Origin: Tetmemena sp. SeJ-2015
Lineage: Eukaryota; Ciliophora; Spirotrichea; Sporadotrichida; Oxytrichidae
Assembly (NCBI GenBank): GCA_027382625.1
Contig: JAJKFJ010020786.1
Location: forward strand, 62,001-126,000
Reading direction: 5' to 3'
Length of the DNA: 64,000 nt
The position numbers and the translations under genes were made by a program. Each line of letters opens with the position of its first letter. Within the stretch, counting starts at the first letter, position 1. Under the pieces are notes generated by a model. The model made no database searches and was not told where the DNA came from. It worked only from the letters and a program-made list of their open reading frames with translations. Shown in pieces: positions 1 through 10,022 of this stretch.

Positions 1-98
1 GAATTTAAAATTGTTCAAATAATGATTAATTCGTTATCTTTGAGAGAAAGAATCTTTAATACCAATAAACTACAATCTGTATTACTTAAGTCCTTTCT

Positions 99-3000
99 TC
101 ACATCTTTGCCATAAAAGGGAAATCAGTTAGGACAGATCTCCTGATGCCGAAAGGAAGCTTGTCTTTGTCCTTCTTGCTTCCTGACTTAGGGTTAGCAGG
201 TCCTTCAGAAAGATATAGAATAAAAATTGCAACAGTCTTAGGATCTTGCTGCCCGTTTTATGAGATTTGAGCAATTTGGTGTTTATTTAGAACTTCATTG
301 ATGTTGCTAACCGATCTATAGCTTGAGATTTTGTCAACTAAGTCTTGCAACTTCTTTTCGTTTCTCTTGTATTCTTATAAAATAAAAAATCCAGTTATTC
401 TTTAGAAAGCTGAAGGAAGACGCTTGCTCTTTGGAGAATCTTCATATCTAGCAGAGCCTAGACTGCGTTCTTGAAGCTTTCTTAGTTGCATGATTCAAAG
501 AAGGGGATGGTGCCCTATTCAAAGAGGGACTCTCCGAACCATTGAATGCGCTTAGGAATAGCAGATGACTCCACTTACTTATTCTTTACCATGGAGAGGG
601 TGAACAAAGCTGTTATGTAATAAGAGTCCACCATCTACCAAACCAAGGAAGCAGCAAAGATAATAAGAGTTTCGTGAGATGCCTTGAGAAATATAAACAT
701 TTACTATGATGAGAGCAAGATTTTGATTGTTAGGACCACATTTAGCAAGTATTCTTCTATCAACCATGTAATTTACTACTTTCTCGAAGATCTGTGGGTT
801 CTTTTCTGTAATTCTCTATTCAATAACTTCCTCTCTCTTCAGAAGATCTGCTATTTTTAATTTTCACAATGTTATAAAATTAACTATAATGCTAAGAATA
901 CTGTCTTTTGGAAGACTTCTTGATAGCTAACTCCGACATTTGCGTTCCAGATTTAGTCTCCTGAGAAGCAAGATATCATAGTCGCCAAGATACATCCTTC
1001 GTTGAAGTAAACATAGTTCAGGGGGTTTCTATAGTAACCAAGCATGAGAATGTTCTTGTAATCGCTCTTAGGTATGATTCTTGGCTCATAAATATCTCTC
1101 TTTTTATTCAAGTAGTCATGCAAATAGTTAAGAAAATTAAAGGTCAATAATGTAAAGAAATTATACAAATGGAAGAGACCGATGTTAAGAGTATTGGTAC
1201 TAGGAAGTTATTTTTAAATAAGTTTATTGATTCATAGAATTATATTTTAAGTCCCTCAGTAGAGAGCATTACTCCTCTTTAAGTGAGATCGAGACCAAGC
1301 CATTTAACTCTCTTCTCTAAATCCTCATCGTTTATACCCTTTCTGTGAAGAAGTAAAATCGAAGAAACCAAGGTTGTTGGCATCATGCGAACATGTCTTT
1401 GCATATCATAGATAATCGTCAAGCCCAGGTCGTTAGTGATTGATATCTTATCTTTTTCGTTAGTGAAAGGGTCTAGTTTTGGGTTAGCAATAGTCTTCTA
1501 AGCAGAATACTCTGAAAAGTTTATGGGATCGCAAAAATCGAGGTAGATGGTTCCAAGATTCATGCTGAAAATTTGAACAGCCTTTATTATGCGACCTAAG
1601 CTCTCTTTCACCTTTTCCTCTCCTGTAAGCTCAAAGGGGAAAGTTTCTCCCTCGAGAGTACGAGTGTAATTGATAGTCACAGGGATGAAAGTTAGTTCCT
1701 CAACTCTCTTCTTGTAAAAAGCTTGGGTTAGAATTGAAATGAACCCATACTTAGGAGTGAGTATTTATTGGTCCTTGATCTTGTTCCCTCAATGAAAAAC
1801 TCCATGTTTAGATTATCGCTAGCTAAAAGAGTTACATACTCCTTGAAAATCACTTTGTACAAGTCATCTCCCTTAAAAGTTCTGCGCATGAAGAAAGCTC
1901 CAGAGCTTCTAAGTAGTTAGGCCACAAACATGATATCATTTAAGTTAACATCTTACAAAAAAATGATATTGAGGAAATCTTCTCCGGCACAAATGTGAGG
2001 TACTTCCATCTTGTAGTAGTAGAGAACAAGTGAGATAAGTAGGAAATCTATGTAACTTCTATGAGTTGGGCAGAAAATAATTGGCCCCTTGCGAGAATCT
2101 GCTAATTTGCGAAGTTAGTTAAGCTTGAACTCATTCACTACAATCTTTTCATAAATGTTGACGAAAGTTTTCTTCATCACTTATGCGAAGTATACTAGTA
2201 GCTTGTGCTCTATCAAAATAATTGTTAATTTAGAGCTTATCTTCTCATATATAATTTATTTTGTGGTTGTAAGTGGAAGTAATCCTTTCAATAACTTAAG
2301 AGGCCTCCTTTTATATTTCCTTATAAATCTTATCTTCTTCGGGCATTAGATTGAAGTGATCAGCTAGTTTTTTAGTTCTCTCTCTGGCCATTGCTGCCAT
2401 GACCTCCTTAACTTCATTGTTTGCTAGGATAAGATTCTTTATTTCATCAGGAGTTCTAACTTTAAGCTCTTTACCTCTGCTCAGGAAGGGAACATAGTTT
2501 TCTCCATGCTAGTTAGACATGAATGCCACCACATCTGAGTAGCCAACGCTTGGCATCTCTGCTTCTTCCTTGAGGATGTATCTCTTAATACCATAAGCGT
2601 GATTCATGACGAACATTCTCCACTTGATTCGGGTCACATCAACATTAGAAAATATAGAATCTCTGAAATCAAAGTTAAAGTTTTGCTTATCCTTATCTCC
2701 TAGAGTTATTCATTCATTCAATTTGTGCATTATAATTTATTGAGATCTGAATATCTTGTAGGCTTTGGAGTTTCCAAACACCCATTCGGCTTTAGTAAAG
2801 GGCTTGAAAAGTTTACCTACTTCTTCGCACTTCTCCAAAGCATCTTGCAGTTGGTTCATCTTGCCTTTCATGCTCTTAGTTCCAAGTATCTTTGTTGCTC
2901 CCATAGCTATTGCCATGGGAAGCTTTCGCTGTACATTGAATGCTAGTGAGTAAAGACGAGTGCTCCTGATCATGCGGACTGAAGGAGTGGCTATTCTTTA

Positions 3001-3100
3001 CTCATAAGGAGATCTACGCCAATACATACGCAGATACTCCATCACTTCTTGCCAAACTACGGGATTCACTGAGCTTGTGCAAGAATGAGTGTTTATAAAT
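99..3100 (-). CDS. Glycerol-/dihydroxyacetone-phosphate acyltransferase (GNPAT/PlsB family)
   Basis: Acyltransferase that esterifies the first carbon of DHAP or glycerol-3-phosphate; in the GNPAT branch this starts ether-lipid synthesis, usually in peroxisomes. With TAA/TAG as Gln the frame shows the family blocks in order: HRSYID (HX4D catalytic motif, about 2050-2090), GAFFMRR (about 1890), EGTRSRT (about 1780), then TPKYGF and the C-terminal YYRNPL block (about 1040). Stop TGA is at 99-101. Four frame breaks are repaired by IES deletion and one by a 28-nt GT-AG intron. A further 2-nt offset near 1760 is unexplained. ATG at about 3044 is the first convincing Met, but the frame is open a little upstream and an extra 5' exon is possible. 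Family assignment is firm; DHAP versus G3P specificity is inferred. Confidence 0.87.
370..395. other. IES in the GNPAT-like gene, pointer AAGAATA (minus strand)
   Basis: A 7-bp direct repeat (370-376 and 396-402) brackets AT-rich DNA. Deleting 26 nt joins LQLSKE to [11 protein letters not shown] in one frame and reaches the TGA at 99. Confidence 0.88.
551..578 (-). other. 28-nt GT-AG intron in the GNPAT-like gene
   Basis: Donor GTAAGT and acceptor CTAAG on the minus strand. Removal joins HGKEQ to RIQWFGES in frame. The short direct repeat TAAG at its ends would give the wrong frame, so an intron is preferred over an IES. Confidence 0.6.
849..889. other. IES in the GNPAT-like gene, pointer TAGCA (minus strand)
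   Basis: Direct repeat at 849-853 and 890-894 (TGCTA on plus). Removing 41 very AT-rich nt joins QKTVFLA to [10 protein letters not shown] in frame. Confidence 0.9.
1219..1247. other. IES in the GNPAT-like gene, pointer ACTTA (minus strand)
   Basis: Direct repeat at 1219-1223 and 1248-1252. Removing 29 nt shifts the frame so that STEGL continues into the conserved C-terminal region ending in the YYRNPL block. Confidence 0.88.
2203..2260. other. IES in the GNPAT-like gene, pointer CACAA (minus strand)
   Basis: Direct repeat TTGTG (plus) at 2203-2207 and 2261-2265. The 58-nt deletion removes an in-frame TGA and joins ITSTYNHK to LLVYFAQVMKKTF, just before the HX4D region. Confidence 0.9.
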
Positions 3101-3354
3101 CCTAAGATAAATTAAGGATTAAGTGATTGAGTGATAGTGAGGAAGTCTTAAGGAGATTAGCGATTGACCTGAGCTTATTAAATAGTGTAGGGGATACTAG
3201 CAAGGATTTGGTTAGAAACTATGTCCACTGGTACCTAATCAGCAATCCCACTAGGGTTGCCTGGAATTAATTAACTCGTTCATAAGTGAGAATCAATTTA
3301 TAAGATTTTAAAGATACAGAACGATAATTAAATCAAGAAGGGAATGCTCAATTC
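3101..3354. other. Intergenic between GNPAT-like and ZnT-like genes
   Basis: About 250 nt. May hold the GNPAT 5' end (a pyrimidine-rich stretch ending in TTAG on the minus strand near 3107 could be a splice acceptor). No other feature seen. Confidence 0.4.
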
Positions 3355-5070
3355 TCACTGTCTGATATGAATAGTAATCTTAGAGCAATATTTATTGAGC
3401 AACTTGCTTTCAATTTTAGCTCTTATAGCATCACAGTCAGCTCCTTCTTTTGCTTCTACTGTAACACTTAAGATCCTAAAGCTCTTGTCTAAACACCACA
3501 TGTGCCAATTCCTAATAGCTGTTACTCCATCTACAGATCCCTCATCTCCGGATGCTCTGCCACTGACAACGACACTTCCGTTGCCACTCAACTGAGTCTC
3601 TTCGACATTGTAGTTAGTCAAAGAGGCAAACTTCCTAATCTTAGTCTCTATCAGAGAAATGAATTCCTCAGGATGCACTTTCTAAAGCAAAATGTAGCAA
3701 CAATCAGCGCACAAGGGTGCAGCAACAGCAACAATCAGTATTCCCTTTAGGAGACTCACCACGTTTTCTACTATTCCAAAGTTTGCGCAAATGAAATGGA
3801 TCCACAGATTTCCCACACAGTTCAAGAACTCGCAAGCTATAACCAATGAAATGGAATATAAGTTCATCCTAAATGAGTTCCATGAATAATTTGATTTGAG
3901 TCAATCAAATATTCTTTTATTAACCATTGGGAGACAAGTTTCAACTTATGATGGATTTAAGTTTTATACTCTGACTCAGTAAGCTGATTTTACTGAGGCC
4001 AGTTCATCCAATTATCTTGCATGTAGGTGCTGATGTTATAGTTTCTGGATTCGAAGTACATATAGAGGGAGAAGATTGTTATCTTCAATAGAGCGAATAG
4101 GGTCAAAATAATCATTGAATAATGAGTTCATGTACTGATTCATTTCTTTTATATGCGATTCTTCGTCGTGAATGGTAACTAGCTTTTCAACATGGCCAGC
4201 AGAAGGATCTGCAGTGCCTTCTGCATGCGCTTCTTCTTCCCAGTGTTCTACCATATGATGCAGATTATCGACGAATCCAAAAACGAATGAGTACATGAGA
4301 TAAGAAGCATTCACGAAAGCTGCTAGAACGTTGAATCGAATGTATCCAAACAGGAAACTGTTAGCTTTCCCTTTGAAAGATAGTTGGAGTGCCTTTGCAC
4401 TGAAGCCCAAGGAGGAAATCATGAGCAAGATATCCATAAAGTCACGAATCAAATGGACATTGGTATGAAATAGTCCCAATATTCCCTCCACCATAGCAAA
4501 AGAGCCGATTACAGTGATATAGAGAACTAGTCTCTCAGATGCCTAGTGATGAAGCTCAACTTCAGTGAGTACTTTTTCCTTCTTTTTCTTTTTATCCTTG
4601 CTATGAGAATGGCCATGTGAGTGTCCATGTTCTTCATCATGATCATGATGTGAGTGTTGCAAGCTTCCTCATCGCTAGATTCATGAGAGTAAAAATAAAG
4701 ACGGCCATTTTAAAACCTAGAGTGGCCATGATTATGAGAATGACTCTTTGAATGACTATGAGAATCATGCGAATGACTATGTGACCCATGAGAATAATCA
4801 ATTATTAATATATAAATTAAATGCTCGTGCTTGTGAGATTTCTTATGATTATTATGACTGTGACCTTCATTATGCTTGTGCTCATGATGATGGTTGTGTT
4901 TCTTTCTCTTTTGAATTGAAGTATCTTTCTCTGCATTCCTTTCTGGGGTAATATAGCTATCAAGGGGTACATCTGTCATCAATATTTCTGAAGATAAGTT
5001 CACCCTATAGAATAAAATAAAATTACAAGCGCTTTCATTACCTGCTGCTCTCTATATCTTGTTCTGACAT
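3355..5070 (-). CDS. Cation-efflux (CDF/ZnT, SLC30-like) membrane protein, divergent
   Basis: Proton-coupled zinc or other divalent-cation transporter family. The start ATG (5068-5070) is followed by a 29-nt exon and a 37-nt intron. A cytosolic histidine-rich stretch (HSH/HGH repeats, about 4590-4900) precedes TM1 (RLVLYITVIGSFAMVEGILG), a second TM region, a loop, further hydrophobic segments (about 3690-3870) and a CDF-type cytosolic C-terminal domain (3355-3680) ending at TGA 3355. Two IESs interrupt the His-rich region; deleting them gives a continuous His-rich run. The 3870-4035 stretch contains at least one unplaced IES. I do not see clear HxxxD metal sites in the visible TM2 and TM5 segments, so transport may be altered. 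Family firm, substrate not. Confidence 0.8.
4652..4719. other. IES in the ZnT-like gene, pointer CACTC (minus strand)
   Basis: Repeat GAGTG (plus) at 4652-4656 and 4720-4724. Removing 68 nt joins HNHGHS to HHDHDEEHGHSHGHS in frame, completing the His-rich domain. Confidence 0.9.
4788..4820. other. Frame-neutral IES in the ZnT-like gene, pointer CAT
   Basis: 33-nt AT-rich insert between ATG/CAT repeats (4788-4790, 4821-4823). If retained it would place the hydrophobic peptide LIYILIIDYS inside the His-rich run. Removal gives KHEHGSHSHSHD. Confidence 0.7.
5005..5041 (-). other. GT-AG intron 1 of the ZnT-like gene
   Basis: GTAATG...TATAG, 37 nt, directly after a 29-nt first exon. Removal joins MSEQDIESSR to VNLSSEI. 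Confidence 0.75.
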
Positions 5071-5171
5071 TTTAAATAGTATTTATGATTTATAGAATGT
5101 CTGAGTTTGAATTATATATCTATATTTCACCTTTAAATTGATTAAAAATATAATTAAAATAAATAAACCTT

Positions 5172-8100
5172 TCAAAAGCCTGAGTTTATCTTTTGCCAGT
5201 AAGGACTCTTTCCATACTCAATTTCATTCTTTTTAGCTTACATATTAGACTCGTCTTATTAAATTTAGAGAGTAGTTTTCCTCTTCCTCTGTATTAGTCT
5301 TTACTCAAGGATTTCTCTTTATTTTTCTTTAGAGACAATCTGTCCTTGCATTTCTATTTTGCCCGCACTTTAGTTTTGATAGCTTCCTAAAATGGATGGT
5401 TACTAGGATCTGGCTTCACTTATTTTACTTAAGTCTAGTCTATTAATTTCCAATTGCAATTTATTCTTTTCTTTGACAATATCCACCCCTGACTTTGAAT
5501 TGTACTGAGAATCTGTATGATCTCTTGGATCCTTTATTTCATTTTAATTATGCTGGATTTAATTTTCATGTTGATTTTAAGAGTCCTTGTTAATAAAGTG
5601 GCTAAATTTGTACTTCCAGTATCCCTTGTGAAGAACATACCTCATTAGTTCCTTGTATCTACCACCCGAGCTTTCTATCTTCTAATTCAAGTCTTTCAAT
5701 CTCTGCCTAGTGAGTTTCATGTTTGCTTGATTTTGCACTATCTCTCTAACTTACAGATTTTAAATGGGAAGCTAGGTCAGCTATGAGCCATTTTGGTCTA
5801 TTCTTGAGGCATCTTCTCTGCTTGAATGCGATTTAGAGGTCGAATGGTTTATGAACACAGTCTCTTTTATACCTTCAGTACTAAAAGTATTGAAGCCCGA
5901 GAGATATTAAGTAAACTCGTTTTAGTCTTCTTGCTTATCAGAGATTGTAGATCGCTGGCTATCTAACACCAGTTCTAATTATGATTAGAAAATTTAGAGA
6001 TTAAAATTAAAGTTCATTATTTTGCCCATATGGAAAGAGGGTTTCCTTCTTAACTAAATTTCCCTTTGATTAATTAAATTTAAGTTTTGAATCCTTTTTA
6101 TCTCGAAAAGAGAGTAATGTTTTTAGGCTTCTGTCATTTGGCAGGAGCAGTTATCTTTGCTAAAGCAAAAGTTTTTTCTTAATCTTTAAGTTCTTAAAAC
6201 AGAAATAATTTTTCATATGATTTCAAAGCTTGTTAAATATAAAATTAGTTCATCATTAGTTAATCATTTTCAAGCTATTAGTTCCCCTAATTATCTTCAT
6301 CCTTTGGAGAATAAATCAACTAGTTATTGGCGTAGTTATAAGCCGCAGCTGCTAGACTTCTGAAATCAGCTGACTCCTAACTTTCACTAGTTCTTAAAAG
6401 TTTAGACCTGCTGCCCATTTTGTAAGTAGTACTTTGTTCTGTATTCTCATCTATTACAATATAGTTTTAGTCGAATTTTGACGCTTATATTCCTGTTCCA
6501 AACCTGAGATTATCTTTGCGAGTGCTGCTTTATCCGCTTACGAGTCCAGAGCCAACTCCTACACTTAAATTATCTGTTGTTGTTATCCACTTTTTCTGAG
6601 CCTAATCAAGCATCATAGATTACAAATTCTCTTGTATGTAAACATTCTTTCTTGCTTTAAACTCCTCTTACTACTCTACTTTAGTAGCTTGATTTTACCC
6701 AAAAACATTTAGTCTTCTCTGCTCAAACTTCAAAAGAGCGTCTTCTGTATTTTTTTACTATTCTTTTTAAGTGTTAATTTATTTCATGGCAGTGGAAGGA
6801 GTGAACAGAGATATTTATTCTTCTTTCTTGCTAAATTAATTTGGATTGATTTTTATTCTGGACTGAGTCCTTAGATTTTGAATTACTAGATTTCTTTGCT
6901 TGAAATTGAGTTATGTGGTGGTCTTATTTGACTTGGATGGGAAGTCTTGGAACAGAATCTGGGGATTAGGAGTTTTTGAGATTGCAGTAACATCAGGCAA
7001 GGGAGTGAGGGCTTTATCAGTCAGTACAAGCAAATCATCTATCTTTTTGTTTCGCCAATAGTTTTTCTTCTCCTTCACTAACTATAATAAAAATTGAAAC
7101 GCCTGAGGTGGAAGAGAGTGACGTTTTATGCTCTAAGCTTAAATTATGGGCGACTTATCTCTTAGATATTGCTGATAATATTGCCAAAAAATACTTCTAA
7201 AACCTTTAGCTTTTCATTAAATTTAGTCACCATAAAAATCCATTTGATTAAAAATAATTTCAATAAAAAATCAATTCTGAAATATTAATGTTGAACTAAT
7301 CTATCGTGGCTTGGTTCTCTTGTTAAAATATCTTGCCCTTACGATTTTATATCTCTTTAGATTAACTCTAATTTTGAGTTATTAATCCATAATCATTTGG
7401 TGCCAGCAATTTCATGCTTTCTTGAACCTTGTGCATACCTGGCACAGATATACCACCTCTTAGGGATATTAATGGCAGTATTTGATTGTCTAGAGTTTTA
7501 AGTTGCAAGAATCTCTTTTTGTTAATATGATTTAAATACCCATTTTAAAATTAAACAATTGTATATTGAATTAAATTTTAGTATCTTTTGGATTCGTTTA
7601 GTTATTACTTTGAAGATTGAGTTAGATTCAAATCCAAATTCTAAATATGAAAACCCTCAACAGGTTTTTTCAAATTTTGCATAGTAACATTAGCAAGACT
7701 TGAGAGATTTTTATCCTGGTTCTAAATTTAAGTTTCGTTTATTGGAAGGCTCTAGAATTATTGCTAATTTCTTCCTGAGGATTAATTTAAGACTCCAGTT
7801 TAAAATGTTGAGCTTTCAGACTAGATTCCGGTCTAGCATTGCTCTCTGACTTTAAATTATCATTTGATGCCTACTTTTCTTTATTAATTTTTATTTGGAT
7901 TCTCTAATTCGATCTACTGGGAGAAAATTTATTCTACTTATAAGTATGAGATATATTTTTAAGTCCGTTTTCATAATTTTTTTACTTTTCCTTCAATGAA
8001 GAAAGTTTTGTATCATTCCCTTTTTGTAACTGAGTGACTGTCAATTCTTCAATCCTAGGTGAATTCAAGGGCTTTATAGTTAAGGTATGCTTTAAATCTT

Positions 8101-8651
8101 TAGAATCCTGAATATATATTGAATCTTTAGGATACTATGCTGAGTTTTTCTGAGTGGAAGAAGTTTTTTACTACCTCACTTTTTCCTACATGATCTGTTT
8201 AAGAGGTTTCAAACTTTTGATTGGAGAGATTTCTACTTTTGATATCAATGAGACTCTTGCCCTTTAACTCTATATTTTCAGAGCTACCAGGATTAATTTA
8301 TTTGCTGTTGCTACTTGAATCGAGAGGTTTTGGGTTATTTTTAGTAGGGATATTGTTGAACTTACTAGTGTAATGAGTTTAAATTGTGCGCGGATAAGCT
8401 AAGCTTTACTCCTAATTTTAAAGAGGAGCCTAGTCACTTTTTAGAACAACAGACATTTTATACCCTAAGCTACGATTGTTCAGTTCTTAACCCATGTCTA
8501 CTCTCTTATTTCCATAATTGAGGTTAGAATTTGTTTGACTTATTACATCATATTCAGAGTTTGAAATCTTGAGATGCTATTTAGAGGATTTAAACTAATT
8601 AGGTGCTCCTTCGGAGGATTCAGAAGTTTGGTGTGTAATTACTTGATCCAT
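5172..8651 (-). CDS. Long low-complexity, N/Q/S-rich protein with coiled-coil stretches; function unknown
   Basis: Read from ATG at 8649-8651 (MDQVITHQTSES) to TGA at 5172-5174 (ending YWQKINSGF). Minus-strand frames are densely open once TAA/TAG are Gln. Charged, Gln- and Lys-rich helical segments occur near 5640-5760 (for example LTRQRLKDLNQK) and 5250-5350. Several frame changes show unplaced IESs; one frame-neutral IES with a 9-bp pointer is placed at 8095. No domain recognised. It could be a cytoskeletal or basal-body scaffold, but that is only a guess from composition. More than one transcription unit within these limits cannot be excluded. Confidence 0.6.
8095..8121. other. Probable frame-neutral IES, pointer CTAAAGATT (minus strand)
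   Basis: A 9-bp direct repeat (AATCTTTAG on plus, 8095-8103 and 8122-8130) flanks AT-rich DNA. Deletion of 27 nt keeps the frame, so the call rests on the long repeat and composition. Confidence 0.6.
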
Positions 8652-8800
8652 TAAATATACAGATTTTTAACTCTCAATAAATTATTGCACCCTTCTTTAA
8701 CTTTATTTCAATTAGCACTATAATGCGATTAAAAGCCGAGGATAAGACATGATAAATTTTAATTAAGTCTCGAGAATGAGATTGCATTAAGATTGAATCC

Positions 8801-9899
8801 TCACTTCTTCTTTTTAGGTACCTCTTTAGAAGCACTTGCCTTTTGAGACTCCTTGACTGACTCTTTGGTTGCGCTTTATTTAACATTCTCAGGTTGCTTT
8901 GTGGGTTGGGATTTTTTAGATTGCTCTTGCTTCACCTGCTCTTTAGCTTCTTCCTTTAAAGCAACTTTGAAAGCTTCCACGATGCCAGACTATATTTCAA
9001 GGTTACAAAATGGTTGATCCAAGCTATTAAACTTACATATCCAGAGAATTGGTAATTAATCTTATAAATTGACTTCATTCTAATAAAATATTCATTATGA
9101 TCTCAAGTTCCTTGAGTCTATCCCTTCTTTCCTTCTCCTTTTAGAGGAGCCCCTTAACTTTAGCTGCCTTTTCCTCATCAGTCTTATCTCTATTTTTCTC
9201 TTTTCTGGCCATGACTTGGCGAGGCACGAACTTCCACTCGCGGTTGCCGTTTTTGAATGTCTCTCTGTGAGCTTCCTCGACAATGTGGCAATCTACCTTT
9301 TTACCGAACATCATGTACTCGTTCATTGCCTTAGCTGCTAAGTCTGCGGTTTCCCTATCATTGAACTCCAAATAAGCAATAATTAATCTACTTCTAAGCG
9401 TAGCCCTTGGGTCTAGCAGTCTTCTTGCTTCTAGCGACTCTGAGCTTCTGCACATCTCCGAATTGAGTGAAGAAACCCTTAAGTTGTTTCTCATTGAAAC
9501 CCTTGGGAAGATGACCCACATACAAGATACCCTTCTTCTTTGATTCGCCTGCCTTCACCTTCAGCTTGTTAAAACGCTTAGACAGCTGACGGCGCTTGCG
9601 ACCAGCCTGAGTTGATTCAAGAGTGCGCTTTGACTTTGCGGAGATGCCTACCTTGGCTGATCCTGCATCTACTGCTTTCACTTTTTCTTTTGACTCCGAC
9701 TAAGAAAAAAATGAAGCCAACTTCTTATTCTCCTTCTTTGATTCTACGCTTTTAGCAACTGGAGCCTGAGCAACACTCTTAGTTTTTTCTGGCTTTGCTT
9801 GTTACTGAGCTTTAGTTTCAGTGATGGTTGTGGTTAAATAGAATATGAAAAAAAAGATAGAAAGGCTAATATAGTTGCTTGCTTTGATTACTTGACCAT
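8801..9899 (-). CDS. Nucleolar RRM protein, NIFK/Nop15-like
   Basis: RNA-binding protein related to human NIFK and yeast Nop15, which act in 60S pre-rRNA processing. A single RRM (about 9290-9530) has RNP2 ILYVGHLP and RNP1 KGYAYLEF after IES removal; it is preceded by a basic region (RKRRQLSKRF) and followed by the family tail WKFVPRQVMARKEKNRDKT and a ELEINYQFSGY segment. The C-terminus is Lys/Glu/Ser-rich and ends PKKKK then TGA at 8801. ATG at 9897-9899 was chosen because IES deletion just after codon 9 joins MVKQSKQA to TITETKAQQQ. Three IESs are placed. A fourth tiny frame offset near 9020-9035 (about 8 nt between AG repeats) would join YVS to LDQPFC. Identification is strong at family level. 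Confidence 0.85.
9059..9099. other. IES in the RRM gene, pointer AGAT (minus strand)
   Basis: Repeat ATCT (plus) at 9059-9062 and 9100-9103. Removing 41 nt skips a TGA and joins RLKELE to INYQFSGY. Confidence 0.85.
9373..9394. other. 22-nt IES inside RNP1 of the RRM, pointer GCTTA (minus strand)
   Basis: Repeat TAAGC (plus) at 9373-9377 and 9395-9399. Deleting 22 nt gives PKGYAYLEFNDRET, a canonical RNP1. A GT-AG intron reading here breaks the frame, which makes this one of the cleanest proofs of an IES in the window. Confidence 0.95.
9827..9873. other. IES near the start codon of the RRM gene, pointer CAAC (minus strand)
   Basis: Repeat GTTG (plus) at 9827-9830 and 9874-9877. Removing 47 T/A-rich nt joins the ATG at 9899 to the downstream frame. 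Confidence 0.85.
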
Positions 9900-10022
9900 A
9901 TTGTTTAGTATAGAAGAGATAATTATTCCTTATAGTTAATATTCTTTCTATGCATTAGTATTATTGACTTGCAGCTATTTGTAATAGAGAAAATTTAATT
10001 CGAATTCAGATTTAGAAAAGAA

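Noticed and set aside
493..524. 8-bp repeat ATTCAAAG (493-500, 517-524) as IES pointers in the acyltransferase
   Set aside because: The 24-nt segment is frame-neutral, not AT-rich, and encodes plausible sequence (FEQGTIPF); it could equally be a coding duplication, so not listed as an IES.
2725..2973. Overlapping short plus-strand ORFs opposite the acyltransferase
   Set aside because: They are mirror frames of a conserved minus-strand gene.
4748..4951. Plus-strand ORF over the His-rich region
   Set aside because: Antisense shadow of the HSH/HGH repeats of the ZnT-like gene.
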